Assembly (NCBI RefSeq): GCF_009192765.1
Contig: NZ_VOHQ01000007.1
Location: forward strand, 1-64,000
Direction of reading: 5' to 3'
Length of the DNA stretch: 64,000 nt
From: Agriterribacter humi
GTDB taxonomy: Bacteria; Bacteroidota; Bacteroidia; Chitinophagales; Chitinophagaceae
Shown: positions 43,990 through 52,106 of the stretch, piece by piece
Layout of the letters: each line of letters begins with the position of its first letter
How positions within the stretch are numbered: the first letter of the stretch is position 1
The notes under the pieces: model-generated
Databases searched by the model: none
What the model saw: only the letters and a program-made list of their open reading frames with translations
Told to the model about the DNA's origin: nothing
Made by a program: the position numbers and the translations under genes

Positions 43990-44020
43990 AACCATCGCTC
44001 AACCGGGCGATGGTTTTTTT
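43990..44020 (+). terminator. Intrinsic terminator of the act-cox operon
   Basis: AACCATCGC (43990-43998) pairs perfectly with GCGATGGTT (44007-44015), loop of 8 nt, followed by a T run ending at 44020. It is 18 bp after the last cox gene and ends the roughly 14.6-kb operon. Confidence 0.85.
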
Positions 44021-44045
44021 GTAGATTTAGATAAAATCTTTTGTG

Positions 44046-45182
44046 ATGCAAAAAGTGCTCTTTCTGCTGTTGAGCGGGTTGCTGCTGAACTGTTCTTCTA
44101 CCAGGCAAATAGAAAAGCGCTATACGGCCGATGATCAAACTGTTTTTGCATTGCTGGAACGGTTAAAAAAGAACGCAGATGATGCCGAAGCCGCTAATCT
44201 GCTTCCGGAAGCGTACAAACAGGCTGCTGAAGCCCGAAAAAATATCAATAGCAATGCTTACAACACATTGAGTTCGGGCGACCGGTGGATGGAAATCGCT
44301 AAACAACTCCAGGTTGCAGAGCAAATGTACAGCCAGATTAAAGCGACTCCCGCGGCTGCTAAATTAATTCCCAACCCATGGGATCCTTCCATTAAAATAC
44401 AGGAAGCGAAACAAAAAGCTGCGGAAGAATATTATAACCAGGGACTGCACTACTTATCGTATAACAACCGTCCTTACGGACAGAAAGCCTATGAAATGTT
44501 CGTTAAGGCAAACAAGGCATATCCTCGTTACCGCGATGTAGAGCGCCTTATGCAACAGGCGCAGGAACTGGCTACAATTAAAGTAGTGGTACAACCCGTG
44601 GATTATTATAATAATAACTGGAGCTACTGGGGATTCAATAACGATTACCTGCAGTATACAATGGTTCGCGATCTCAATAACGCATCTTATAATAATACCC
44701 GTTTCTATACCAACAGGGAAGCTGAAGCTAACGCTATAAAGGCAGACAGGGTAGTGGAACTGAATTTTAATGATTTGTATGTAGGCAATCTATATACCGA
44801 CCGGTATACTATACAGCGTTCTAAAAAAATAGAGATAGGACAAACGCGGTCTGTTCCGGCAAAACCCGTTTACAAAACAATTACTGCCACCGTGCATGTT
44901 ACCCGCAGCATATTGCAAAGCCGGGCTTCATTGGATTGTCGCATTTATGATTGGGTGAGCGGCCGTAATATATTGTCGGATCGTTTTCACGATAATTATA
45001 CATGGCGGCATGAAGCGGCGCGCTATACAGGTGACAAGCGGGCTTTGGAAGCTTCGGACTGGAGCCTCATCAATAACTCAAGCCCCATTCGCCCGCCTTC
45101 GAGGGAGGCGCTGGCAGAAAGGCTGGTGAATAATTGTTATAATCAATTGCTGAACCGGATCCGGAGCGGGGTGAGTTTCTAA
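44046..45182 (+). CDS. Lipoprotein of unknown function
   Basis: A 378-residue predicted lipoprotein that I cannot assign to a named family. ATG 44046 starts the signal MQKVLFLLLSGLLLNC with lipobox LLNC. The first half is helical with TPR-like pairs (AEAANLLPEAYKQAAEARKN, YEMFVKANKAYPRYRDV). The second half is beta-rich with an internal Tyr/Asn-rich patch (DYYNNNWSYWGFNNDYLQY) and ends in VTRSILQSRASLDCRIYD and a helix. It lies just after the operon terminator and has no obvious partner. Confidence 0.75.
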   Translation: MQKVLFLLLSGLLLNCSSTRQIEKRYTADDQTVFALLERLKKNADDAEAANLLPEAYKQAAEARKNINSNAYNTLSSGDRWMEIAKQLQVAEQMYSQIKATPAAAKLIPNPWDPSIKIQEAKQKAAEEYYNQGLHYLSYNNRPYGQKAYEMFVKANKAYPRYRDVERLMQQAQELATIKVVVQPVDYYNNNWSYWGFNNDYLQYTMVRDLNNASYNNTRFYTNREAEANAIKADRVVELNFNDLYVGNLYTDRYTIQRSKKIEIGQTRSVPAKPVYKTITATVHVTRSILQSRASLDCRIYDWVSGRNILSDRFHDNYTWRHEAARYTGDKRALEASDWSLINNSSPIRPPSREALAERLVNNCYNQLLNRIRSGVSF

Positions 45183-45199
45183 ATCCGCATCTTATTGGG

Positions 45200-46324
45200 T
45201 TAAAAGTTAATGCTTCTTTTTCTCGCTACCACATTCCATTCGGTGGCGATTTTTTTATTTTCAACTACATAAGCCTTATCGTACAAAGCAACGGTAGGGC
45301 ATATATGTACGGGAACACCGTATAGTATATCACCGGTATGATATTGAGCGGCGTCTGCCACACGCAATACCAAATGCTCCTCGCTTTGTCCTGTCGGCGT
45401 TACATCCGGGGCATTTAAAAAATGAACCCGCGGCAAAGGATTTTCTGCAGCAACCGATTTATGCCCCAGGTCGGTGCAAATGGTATGCTCATCTACTATG
45501 GAAATTACTCTTGTAATAACGAGCGCCGCATACTCAAAAGGCTCATCGGGAAAAGAATGTTTATACCCCCAGTCAGTAAAAACAAAAGTACCGGGGCTGC
45601 ATTCAACATGTTGCCGGTGGGCGTGTGTTGGAAACGTAGGTGTGCCACCCATTACTATTTTTAAAGTGTGCTGATGCGCTTCTTCTATCTTTTGATGTAA
45701 TGTAGCTACCTGCTGAAATCCCTCATCACTTTTTTGTTGCCGTAAAGTTGTATCCGTATCACGTATATGACCATCATAGCCGTGCAAACCAACCAGTTGT
45801 ATATTCTTCAATGACAGGATGAGACCAACAAGCGGTAAAGCTTTTTCCGGCACAATACCGGTTCTGTTCATTCCAGTATTCAGGTCAATAAAAACATTTA
45901 TTACAATGCCCTGCGCCTCGGCCACATTGTTAATGTGTATTGTAGTTGCTTCATTGTCTGTTAAACATGCAAAATGAACGGAGGGATATGCTTTAATAAG
46001 ATTAGCGAATCGTTTTGCTTTAGGTCCAACAGGCTGGTAAGCCAGCAATACATCCGGCGCCCCTACAGTTGCCAGCATTTCGGCTTCTGCAATAGTGGCG
46101 CATTTGAATTTGGTTACGCCTTCTTCCAGCATCATGCTGCACACTTCAGCCATTTTATTGGTTTTAACATGCGGGCGCAGTATGCGCACATCCTTTACCA
46201 TGCTTTTTAGCAAACGAATATTTTCTTTTACCCGGTCTTTATACAGCAGCAATGCAGGAGAATCAATACTGTCAGCATCATCAACTGTATACCATTCATT
46301 TGTTGAACGAACATTATCAACCAT
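45200..46324 (-). CDS. D-threonine aldolase-like PLP enzyme (alanine racemase fold)
   Basis: A 374-residue fold-type III PLP protein. The PLP Lys lies in ILRPHVKTNKMAEV near the N-terminus. The C-terminal beta domain has VPVHICPTVALYD, which contains the HxC metal-binding motif seen in D-threonine aldolases. It would cleave D-threonine or related D-3-hydroxy amino acids to glycine plus aldehyde. It follows a RidA gene by 14 bp on the same strand, fitting a PLP enzyme paired with an imine deaminase. Confidence 0.88.
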   Translation of the reverse strand: MVDNVRSTNEWYTVDDADSIDSPALLLYKDRVKENIRLLKSMVKDVRILRPHVKTNKMAEVCSMMLEEGVTKFKCATIAEAEMLATVGAPDVLLAYQPVGPKAKRFANLIKAYPSVHFACLTDNEATTIHINNVAEAQGIVINVFIDLNTGMNRTGIVPEKALPLVGLILSLKNIQLVGLHGYDGHIRDTDTTLRQQKSDEGFQQVATLHQKIEEAHQHTLKIVMGGTPTFPTHAHRQHVECSPGTFVFTDWGYKHSFPDEPFEYAALVITRVISIVDEHTICTDLGHKSVAAENPLPRVHFLNAPDVTPTGQSEEHLVLRVADAAQYHTGDILYGVPVHICPTVALYDKAYVVENKKIATEWNVVARKRSINF

Positions 46325-46338
46325 AACCTTTTATTTTA

Positions 46339-46809
46339 TCATGCCAATTCAAATATTGCTTCTATCTCAACGGGTATATTACCCGGTAAGGAGCCCATAC
46401 CTACCGCGCTGCGAACGCCTACGCCATTTTCTTCTCCCCATATAGAGGCAAACAATTCACTGCAACCATTAATCACATAGGGGTGTTTTTCAAATTCAGG
46501 TGTGCAATTTACCATGCCCAGCACTTTAATAACCCGCTTAATATTGTCGAGGCTTCCAATATGTGCTCTTATAGTTGCCAGCATGGTTAGCCCTACCTGC
46601 TTTGCAGCCAGTTTACCCTGTTCCTCATCCATATCCTTTCCAATACTTCCTTTTATAAGGGTTTGGTCTTCCTGCACAGGACCATGTCCTGAAAGATAGA
46701 GATGATTGCCGTCTATGAGGCAGGGTTTGTAAACGCCCATTGGTTTTGGCGCAGGTGGTAGCGTTAGTCCTAAACGAACCAGTCTTTCTTCGGCAGTTCC
46801 GTCTTGCAT
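46339..46809 (-). CDS. RidA/YjgF family protein (long form)
   Basis: A 156-residue reactive-intermediate deaminase-like protein. An N-terminal extension (EERLVRLGLTLPPAPKPMG) distinguishes it from 125-residue RidA. The family Arg is present in GVRSAVGMGSLPGNIPVEI, followed by EAIFEL. RidA proteins hydrolyse enamine/imine products of PLP enzymes. It is translated upstream of the D-threonine-aldolase-like gene with a 14-bp gap, probably an operon. Confidence 0.9.
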   Translation of the reverse strand: MQDGTAEERLVRLGLTLPPAPKPMGVYKPCLIDGNHLYLSGHGPVQEDQTLIKGSIGKDMDEEQGKLAAKQVGLTMLATIRAHIGSLDNIKRVIKVLGMVNCTPEFEKHPYVINGCSELFASIWGEENGVGVRSAVGMGSLPGNIPVEIEAIFELA

Positions 46810-46903
46810 ATAATAAAATTTAGTTTACAAATATAATTCAACAGTTACATGTTACCGGTAAGGTATAAATCTTTTGTACATTTATATGCCATTTCATTTT
46901 TGA

Positions 46904-47764
46904 ATGACAAAAAATATTTTTATGTACCACCGGTTTTTTAATACTAAAAAGATATTCCTGGCGGCAGCGCTGTTCATTATTATTTTGCCCGTTTTTTCGC
47001 AGGAGATTGGCGTGCAGTTGTACAGTTTTCGAAAACAACTGCCCGGTGATGTGCCCGGTATGCTGGAGAAAATAAGTAAAATGGGTATTAAAGAGTTGGA
47101 AGGCGGTGACAGCTATGGATTGCCGGTAGATGAATTTAAATCCCTGTTGAAGAAAAATAACCTGGAGATGATTAGTGTGGGCGCCGATTTTCAGCAACTG
47201 GCCAAAAATCCGCAGGCATCTGTGGATCTCGCCAAAACCTATGGTGCAAAATATGTGGTTGTATTCTGGATTCCGCATACAGATGCTTTTACAATTGATG
47301 ACGCTAAAAATGCAGTTGCTGTATTTAATACCGCCGGAAAGCTATTGAAAGAGAATGGTATTACTTTATGCTATCATGCGCATGGATATGAATTTGGAGC
47401 TTACGGTGAGGGTACATTGTTTGATTACATGGCACAAAACATGAATGCCTCCTATGCCAATTTTGAAATGGATGTATTCTGGGTAAAGCACCCCGGGCAG
47501 GATCCGGTAGCATTGCTTAAAAAATATCCCAAACGTTTTCCTTTAATGCATCTTAAAGACAGAAAGACTGGAACAGAAGGCAACCAGAAAGGGGAGGCCG
47601 ATGTAGAATCCAATGTAGTGCTGGGTTCGGGCGATGTGGGCATTGCTGCCATAATGAAGGCGGCAAAGAAAGCCGGCGTAAAGCACTATTTTATCGAAGA
47701 CGAATCCTCCCGCTCGGTAGAACAGGTGCCACTCAGCCTTGCTTACCTGAAGCTGCTGAAATAA
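46904..47764 (+). CDS. Exported sugar phosphate isomerase/epimerase-like protein
   Basis: A 286-residue TIM-barrel (AP endonuclease family 2, xylose-isomerase-like) protein. An N-terminal signal (KKIFLAAALFIIILPVFSQ) follows a short basic region, so the barrel would be exported. The barrel holds GVQLYSFRKQLPGD at strand 1, CYHAHGYEFG, FEMDVFWVKHPGQDP and LMHLKDR as metal/substrate regions, and YFIEDESS near the end. The function of such exported members is poorly known; carbohydrate derivatives are likely substrates. Confidence 0.85.
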   Translation: MTKNIFMYHRFFNTKKIFLAAALFIIILPVFSQEIGVQLYSFRKQLPGDVPGMLEKISKMGIKELEGGDSYGLPVDEFKSLLKKNNLEMISVGADFQQLAKNPQASVDLAKTYGAKYVVVFWIPHTDAFTIDDAKNAVAVFNTAGKLLKENGITLCYHAHGYEFGAYGEGTLFDYMAQNMNASYANFEMDVFWVKHPGQDPVALLKKYPKRFPLMHLKDRKTGTEGNQKGEADVESNVVLGSGDVGIAAIMKAAKKAGVKHYFIEDESSRSVEQVPLSLAYLKLLK

Positions 47765-47773
47765 TAATGCTTT

Positions 47774-47804
47774 GAAAAAAATACACCGCGAAGAATCGCG
47801 GTGT
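47774..47804 (-). terminator. Terminator for the haloperoxidase-like gene
   Basis: ACACCGCGA (47783-47791) pairs with TCGCGGTGT (47796-47804), loop AGAA. On the minus strand the hairpin is followed by ATTTTTTTC, so it fits a minus-strand terminator about 75 bp after the haloperoxidase-like stop. It may also act on the plus-strand isomerase gene, which lacks its own T tract. Confidence 0.7.
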
Positions 47805-47878
47805 CTGATATATACTTAAAACTCCAAAACGTCTCTTTAAATATTTTTACGGTGATTAGCATTAGTAATGAAAAGAAT

Positions 47879-49231
47879 TTATTCGGAAAGCTTGCCGTAT
47901 TGTGTTTCCTTTTTTTTCATTTTTAGTTTGGTCATAACCAATGCTCCTATTTTTTCTCCCTGCATTACGGCTACGTCTACCGAATTCCGGTAATGTATTC
48001 CACCATAAAAACGACTGATCCCCGCTTCTGTTGCTGCTTCCCGCGGCGACTTAAAATCTCTGTCTGGCCAGCCCCACGCCCTTTCTGTGGTGTCCCTGAA
48101 GGGTGTGTCTTCGCCATAAATAGAAGTAAGTACCGAAGCGGCAGCGGTAGAAATAATGGCATGGCCGCTGGTATATTCAGGAAAAGGCGGTGTTTGTAAT
48201 TCCGGTTTCCAGTCTTCATCAATATACTTATTGATATAGGTTTCCGGCCGAATAACATTCCATCCGAATTTCATATCCCAGCATGAGATAAAAGCATCCA
48301 TAACGGCAAATGAAACAGCAGTATAATTGTATATTGTTTCATCAAAATCTGAATTTTTATTTTTTGCGATAATGCCGGTAATGCCCATCCAATGGCCGCC
48401 CGGCGTCATGGCTTTGGTAGCAAACATTACATGCCCTGCTACATTCATTTTAAATCCATTGCAATCCCAGAAATCTGCAATGGCTTTTTGTTCAGGACTA
48501 AGGTTTTTTCCTGTGAGATATACTTCATTCACCATTTTATAAAAAGTACTGTTGCTGTCTTTGCTGAAAGCGGGGGGTGGAGACGCCATAAATTGATTGG
48601 CACTGTCCATAACGATCGTTCTTATGGTTGCCCAATGCGGCTCCACTGCCTGGAAATAACCCGGTGGTGTGGGTACCCATTTACCTTCATCATCGGGCAC
48701 AGTATATTTTGCTGCAGAGCGGGTTTGGGCATAATTATCTTCTTTACTCCATAGCAATACATGTTTTGCAACGGTATCTGCATATTTTACAGAATTATTA
48801 TACACATCTTCGGGCATGCCATGATCTTTTGCCAGTTGCTGTAGTGAATCTATGATGGCGGCAGTGGTCTCTTTTGAAAAAGTCAGCGTTTCTCCTATCT
48901 GCATCAGCGCAAGCGTAGCGGCAAACTGGTATTGAACAGGGGCGCCGACAGGTGGCGATGGTACATTTTCCCAGTCTTTCAGTTGTCCGTTGAGCGATGT
49001 GTATTTTGTATTGCCATGCGCCATTACTTCATAGGCCGCCAGGTGTGCGTAAGCATATATCCTGCTCGCCACGGGTGGCGAAAAAATATCATAGGTAATT
49101 ACTTCTGTCAACTGGTTGGTTACGTGGCTATATAGCAAGGGGTTACTGAATACAGCTTCATAATCATTTTTAGTATTGCATGCACTAAAAAAGAGGGCTG
49201 ATACCGCTATAGAATAAATAAATTTTTTCAT
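47879..49231 (-). CDS. Vanadium-dependent haloperoxidase/PAP2-family lipoprotein
   Basis: A 450-residue predicted lipoprotein (MKKFIYSIAVSALFFSAC, lipobox FFSAC). The PAP2/haloperoxidase catalytic layout appears as KFGWNVIRPETYI (first Arg), PPFPEYTSGHAIIS (the S/T-GH motif) and EAGISRFYGGIHYRNSVD (Arg and second His). It could be a phosphatase or a haloperoxidase; the sequence does not decide. It is followed downstream by a good terminator. Confidence 0.85.
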   Translation of the reverse strand: MKKFIYSIAVSALFFSACNTKNDYEAVFSNPLLYSHVTNQLTEVITYDIFSPPVASRIYAYAHLAAYEVMAHGNTKYTSLNGQLKDWENVPSPPVGAPVQYQFAATLALMQIGETLTFSKETTAAIIDSLQQLAKDHGMPEDVYNNSVKYADTVAKHVLLWSKEDNYAQTRSAAKYTVPDDEGKWVPTPPGYFQAVEPHWATIRTIVMDSANQFMASPPPAFSKDSNSTFYKMVNEVYLTGKNLSPEQKAIADFWDCNGFKMNVAGHVMFATKAMTPGGHWMGITGIIAKNKNSDFDETIYNYTAVSFAVMDAFISCWDMKFGWNVIRPETYINKYIDEDWKPELQTPPFPEYTSGHAIISTAAASVLTSIYGEDTPFRDTTERAWGWPDRDFKSPREAATEAGISRFYGGIHYRNSVDVAVMQGEKIGALVMTKLKMKKKETQYGKLSE

Positions 49232-49459
49232 ATCGTATTAAACCGGCTATGCCTTATTATGGCGTTGATAAATCACGTGATGTGAATGACAGGATACCCA
49301 GATTCTTTTATAGAGCCTGAATGTTATATCAATTCACTACTTATGTTTGTTCATTTTCAAAAGGGAAATGAACAATAGAAAATAAAGGAGAACTATCCTG
49401 TTAGTGGAATATCGTTACAATAATTGTTTGCTGCAATTTGTCGGGCAGCAAATTTTTGT
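49232..49459. other. Intergenic spacer
   Basis: A 228-bp spacer between two minus-strand genes. It should hold the promoter of the haloperoxidase-like gene. No element is clear enough to call. Confidence 0.3.
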
Positions 49460-50032
49460 TTAACAGGAAATGGTTTGTAAATCGGGGGGCTGCCAGGGAG
49501 AGCTGACAGAGATGGAAAGAAGCGGGCTTGCGCTTGCACCAATACAATAAGAGATAACATTGCTTATTGCGGCAATTACCCAGTCTTCGGTTTGCTGGCC
49601 AATATAATCACCGGCGGAAAATTGAAATGACAGGGGAGGATGAGATGATTTTGCATTGCCGGCATCTTTCTGAAGATCATTAACCAAACTGAAAAATTCA
49701 TCACGGGCTGTGCTGATCTTTGTTTTTATTTCATCAGGAATGCAAAGCAGCACCAGCGAGTCGTTAAATATTTTCCGTTTTACGTATTTGTAATGCACGC
49801 CATCAATATCTATCTCGCCGTCATACCTTTCAAAATCATTCCAGTTGCTGTGATAAGGCAGGTGGATGGGAATTTTTACTTCTACCAGGTCTTCATCATT
49901 ATATTGCTGCTGGTCTAATTTTACTTCCAGCTTTGTATTTTCCTGCACTTCCCAGTATTGCAACAGGGCCCTGTAACCAACAAGGTTAAAGAGAAAGATC
50001 AAAATCAGGGATATAGCAGTTAACCGGCGCAA
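49460..50032 (-). CDS. Hypothetical membrane-anchored protein
   Basis: A 190-residue protein with one N-terminal hydrophobic helix (LTAISLILIFLFNLVGYRALL) and a periplasmic-type domain. A beta-rich middle (KLEVKLDQQQYNDEDLVEVK, EIDIDGVHYKYVKRKI) is followed by a less ordered C-terminus. I recognise the type from other Chitinophagaceae but not its function. Confidence 0.65.
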   Translation of the reverse strand: MRRLTAISLILIFLFNLVGYRALLQYWEVQENTKLEVKLDQQQYNDEDLVEVKIPIHLPYHSNWNDFERYDGEIDIDGVHYKYVKRKIFNDSLVLLCIPDEIKTKISTARDEFFSLVNDLQKDAGNAKSSHPPLSFQFSAGDYIGQQTEDWVIAAISNVISYCIGASASPLLSISVSSPWQPPDLQTISC

Positions 50033-50142
50033 AATGAATTCAATTGTCTTTTAATGCATGTAAAAGCAATTGCAATATAAATCTATTTCATTAAAAAAGG
50101 AACAATTTTATATAACATGCTTTCCGATTAGTGCTGTGTTAA

Positions 50143-50215
50143 ACGTGAGAAGTAAGGGGTAGTGAATGGTGAGAAGTGAATAGTGAGAGGTGTGATTCAC
50201 TATTCACCTCTATCC
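50143..50215. repeat. GTGAGAAGTGAATAGTGAG repeat tract
   Basis: Several degenerate 7-8 bp units (GTGAGAAGTAAGGGGTAGTG, AATGGTGAGAAGTGAATAG) end with an inverted copy (TTCACTATTCACCTC), so the tract can fold. Same class as at 4161 and 16297. Confidence 0.5.
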
Positions 50216-50251
50216 TCCAGCATAATTTGCCTGACTTAACATGAGTAGTTT

Positions 50252-50632
50252 TTATTTAGCCGCAATTACACTGATCTCCACATTCACGTTTTTGGGTAAT
50301 CCCTTAACCGCTACTGTTTCCCTTGCCGGAAAGTTGTCCGAAAAATATTTTCCGTACACCTCGTTTACTATGGTAAACAGGCTCATATCCGATAGAAAGA
50401 TCGTTGTTTTTATTACATGGTTAAAGCTTAGCCCGGCCTCACTCAGAATGGCTTCTATGTTTTGCATTACCTGTGTTGTTTCGGCTATAGCGTCTGTTGC
50501 TTCAATATTTCCTGTATGTGGATTAATAGCTATTTGCCCCGAAACAAATAATAAGTTGCCCGCCATTACCGACTGGCTGTAAGGCCCGATGGGAGCAGGT
50601 GCATTTTGAGTGTTGATGACCTTTTTGTCCAT
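50252..50632 (-). CDS. ridA: RidA family enamine/imine deaminase
   Basis: A 126-residue canonical RidA. The start MDKKVINTQNAPAPIGPYSQ matches the family; the open frame runs on to 50680 but that extension is not conserved in type. The catalytic Arg is in FPARETVAVKGLPKN, followed by VEISVIA. It converts 2-aminoacrylate-type imines to keto acids plus ammonia. This is the second RidA in the window, 3.4 kb from the long form. Confidence 0.93.
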   Translation of the reverse strand: MDKKVINTQNAPAPIGPYSQSVMAGNLLFVSGQIAINPHTGNIEATDAIAETTQVMQNIEAILSEAGLSFNHVIKTTIFLSDMSLFTIVNEVYGKYFSDNFPARETVAVKGLPKNVNVEISVIAAK

Positions 50633-50699
50633 AGTATAATTGTAAGAATGATAAAATGGCAAAGTTACCCAATATAGCAATACTTGCCGGTTTGAGATG

Positions 50700-50745
50700 G
50701 ATTCAGGGTGCAGGTTACAAGTTGCAGGTTTCAGGGAAACAAGGT
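50700..50745. repeat. CAGGTT-unit repeat
   Basis: CAGGGTGCAGGTTACAAG, TTGCAGGTTTCAGGG: tandem degenerate 7-bp units of the class also seen near 2640, 2870, 28821 and 52787. Confidence 0.5.
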
Positions 50746-50882
50746 ACGAAGCATCTGTATTTATTTAGTTTTGTGATTTGTTTCCTGGTTCTTTGTACTC
50801 CCTCCGGATTTTGTTCCGCAAGTGCGGGGCTGGCTTCGGACTTTTAAATTTATTTTTGATAAACGCTAAAAAACTGAATTAA

Positions 50883-51566
50883 ATGGCGCTTCTCTTACAC
50901 ATTGATACAGCATTGGAAAAAGCTTTTGTAGGACTGTCCCGCAATGGGGTATTGTTAATGGAGCTTGAAAATGCGGTGCAGTATGATCATGCCACTTTTG
51001 TGCAACCTGCTATCCGGCACATCCTGGATAAATGCAGTTTTTCAATGAATGATATTGATGCAGTAGGTGTAACAACAGGCCCGGGTTCTTACACGGGGTT
51101 ACGTGTAGGTATGGCCAGCGCCAAAGGAATATGTTATGCGTTGAACAAACCATTAGTAGCAGTAACTACGCTTGAAGCAATGGCGGCTGCAGCTATTGAA
51201 GCATTTCCCGGCTTTGATGCTTACTGCCCGATGATTGATGCCCGGCGGAATGAAGTGTATGCAGCATTGTACGAACCGGCAATGAAAGTGGTATTTGCAC
51301 CCCAAGCCGCAATACTTTCTGTAGATTTTTTTGCACAGGAACTGCAACATAAAAAAATTCTTTTTTTTGGAAGCGGCGCCTCTAAATGGAAGCAAATGGA
51401 CGTTTTTAGCAACAATGCCTCTTTTGAAAAAGCAGCATATAATGGTAAACACTTAGTCAAACTTCTGCTTAAGTCCTTTAAAAACAATCTTTTTTGTAAT
51501 CTTGCCTATACAGAGCCCTTATATATCAAAGATGTTCATTTTGCGGGGCCAAAAAAGCCGGAATAA
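50883..51566 (+). CDS. tsaB: tRNA threonylcarbamoyladenosine biosynthesis protein TsaB
   Basis: A 227-residue non-catalytic partner of TsaD in t6A37 formation. Motifs LLHIDTALEKAFVGLS, GVTTGPGSYTGLRVG and ASAKGICYALNKP are diagnostic, with PMIDARRNEVYAALY later. Length is normal. No other t6A genes adjoin it. Confidence 0.93.
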   Translation: MALLLHIDTALEKAFVGLSRNGVLLMELENAVQYDHATFVQPAIRHILDKCSFSMNDIDAVGVTTGPGSYTGLRVGMASAKGICYALNKPLVAVTTLEAMAAAAIEAFPGFDAYCPMIDARRNEVYAALYEPAMKVVFAPQAAILSVDFFAQELQHKKILFFGSGASKWKQMDVFSNNASFEKAAYNGKHLVKLLLKSFKNNLFCNLAYTEPLYIKDVHFAGPKKPE

Positions 51567-51627
51567 CCATCCATACAATTTTATTACTTTAACACAGTAT
51601 GGAGGGCTTTATTTGTATTTTCGGTTA

Positions 51628-51635
51628 TATCTTTG
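51628..51635 (+). promoter_or_regulatory. -7 element for the ArsR-type gene
   Basis: TATCTTTG matches TAnnTTTG 43 nt before the start codon. No TTTG lies at the ideal distance, so the call is tentative. Confidence 0.35.
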
Positions 51636-51677
51636 CACTTGATATATTAATGATTAAATTTTAAAGTTATTATTCCT

Positions 51678-52031
51678 ATGACAGGCCTTACAAATCCATA
51701 CACAATGGTGTTGAACGGATCAGCGCAAGAAAATGCATCCGAGTTAAGGATTGACTTCCTTAATGTTAAAAAAGCTGCGCTCATTCTGAGAGCGCTCAAT
51801 CACAAGCTGAGACAGCAAATGATTCAGTTGCTGGATGAAAAACAAAAGATGACAGTTACTGAATTATACGTGCAGTTAAGGCTTGAGCAGTCAGTTGCGT
51901 CACAGCACCTGGCTATTTTGAGAAGAGCAGGTATGGTAAGTACTACCCGTGAGGGAAAGTTCATATACTACTCGGTAAACCATAAGCGCCTGGCCGAAAT
52001 ATACCATTTTGTAGAACAGCTATTAAGTTAA
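51678..52031 (+). CDS. ArsR/SmtB-type winged-helix regulator
   Basis: A 117-residue DNA-binding protein. A winged HTH covers residues 30-100 (LILRALNHKLRQQMIQLL, LYVQLRLEQSVASQHLAILR, FIYYSVN). No cysteine is present, so it cannot sense metals or persulfides through the usual Cys sites; another ligand or protein-protein control is implied. It is followed by a strong terminator and then by a tandem rhodanese gene. Confidence 0.88.
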   Translation: MTGLTNPYTMVLNGSAQENASELRIDFLNVKKAALILRALNHKLRQQMIQLLDEKQKMTVTELYVQLRLEQSVASQHLAILRRAGMVSTTREGKFIYYSVNHKRLAEIYHFVEQLLS

Positions 52032-52049
52032 TACTTACCGCTTTTTTAT

Positions 52050-52085
52050 AAACGGTTGATGTATCATTATCATCAACCGTTTTTA
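52050..52085 (+). terminator. Intrinsic terminator after the ArsR-type gene
   Basis: AAACGGTTGATG (52050-52061) pairs perfectly with CATCAACCGTTT (52071-52082) around a 9-nt loop, followed by TT and AT-rich sequence. It begins 18 bp after the regulator stop. The ATG at 52059 is inside the stem, which argues for the downstream start (52107) of the rhodanese gene. Confidence 0.8.
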
Positions 52086-52106
52086 TTTAAACGCATTTTT
52101 AAGCAT

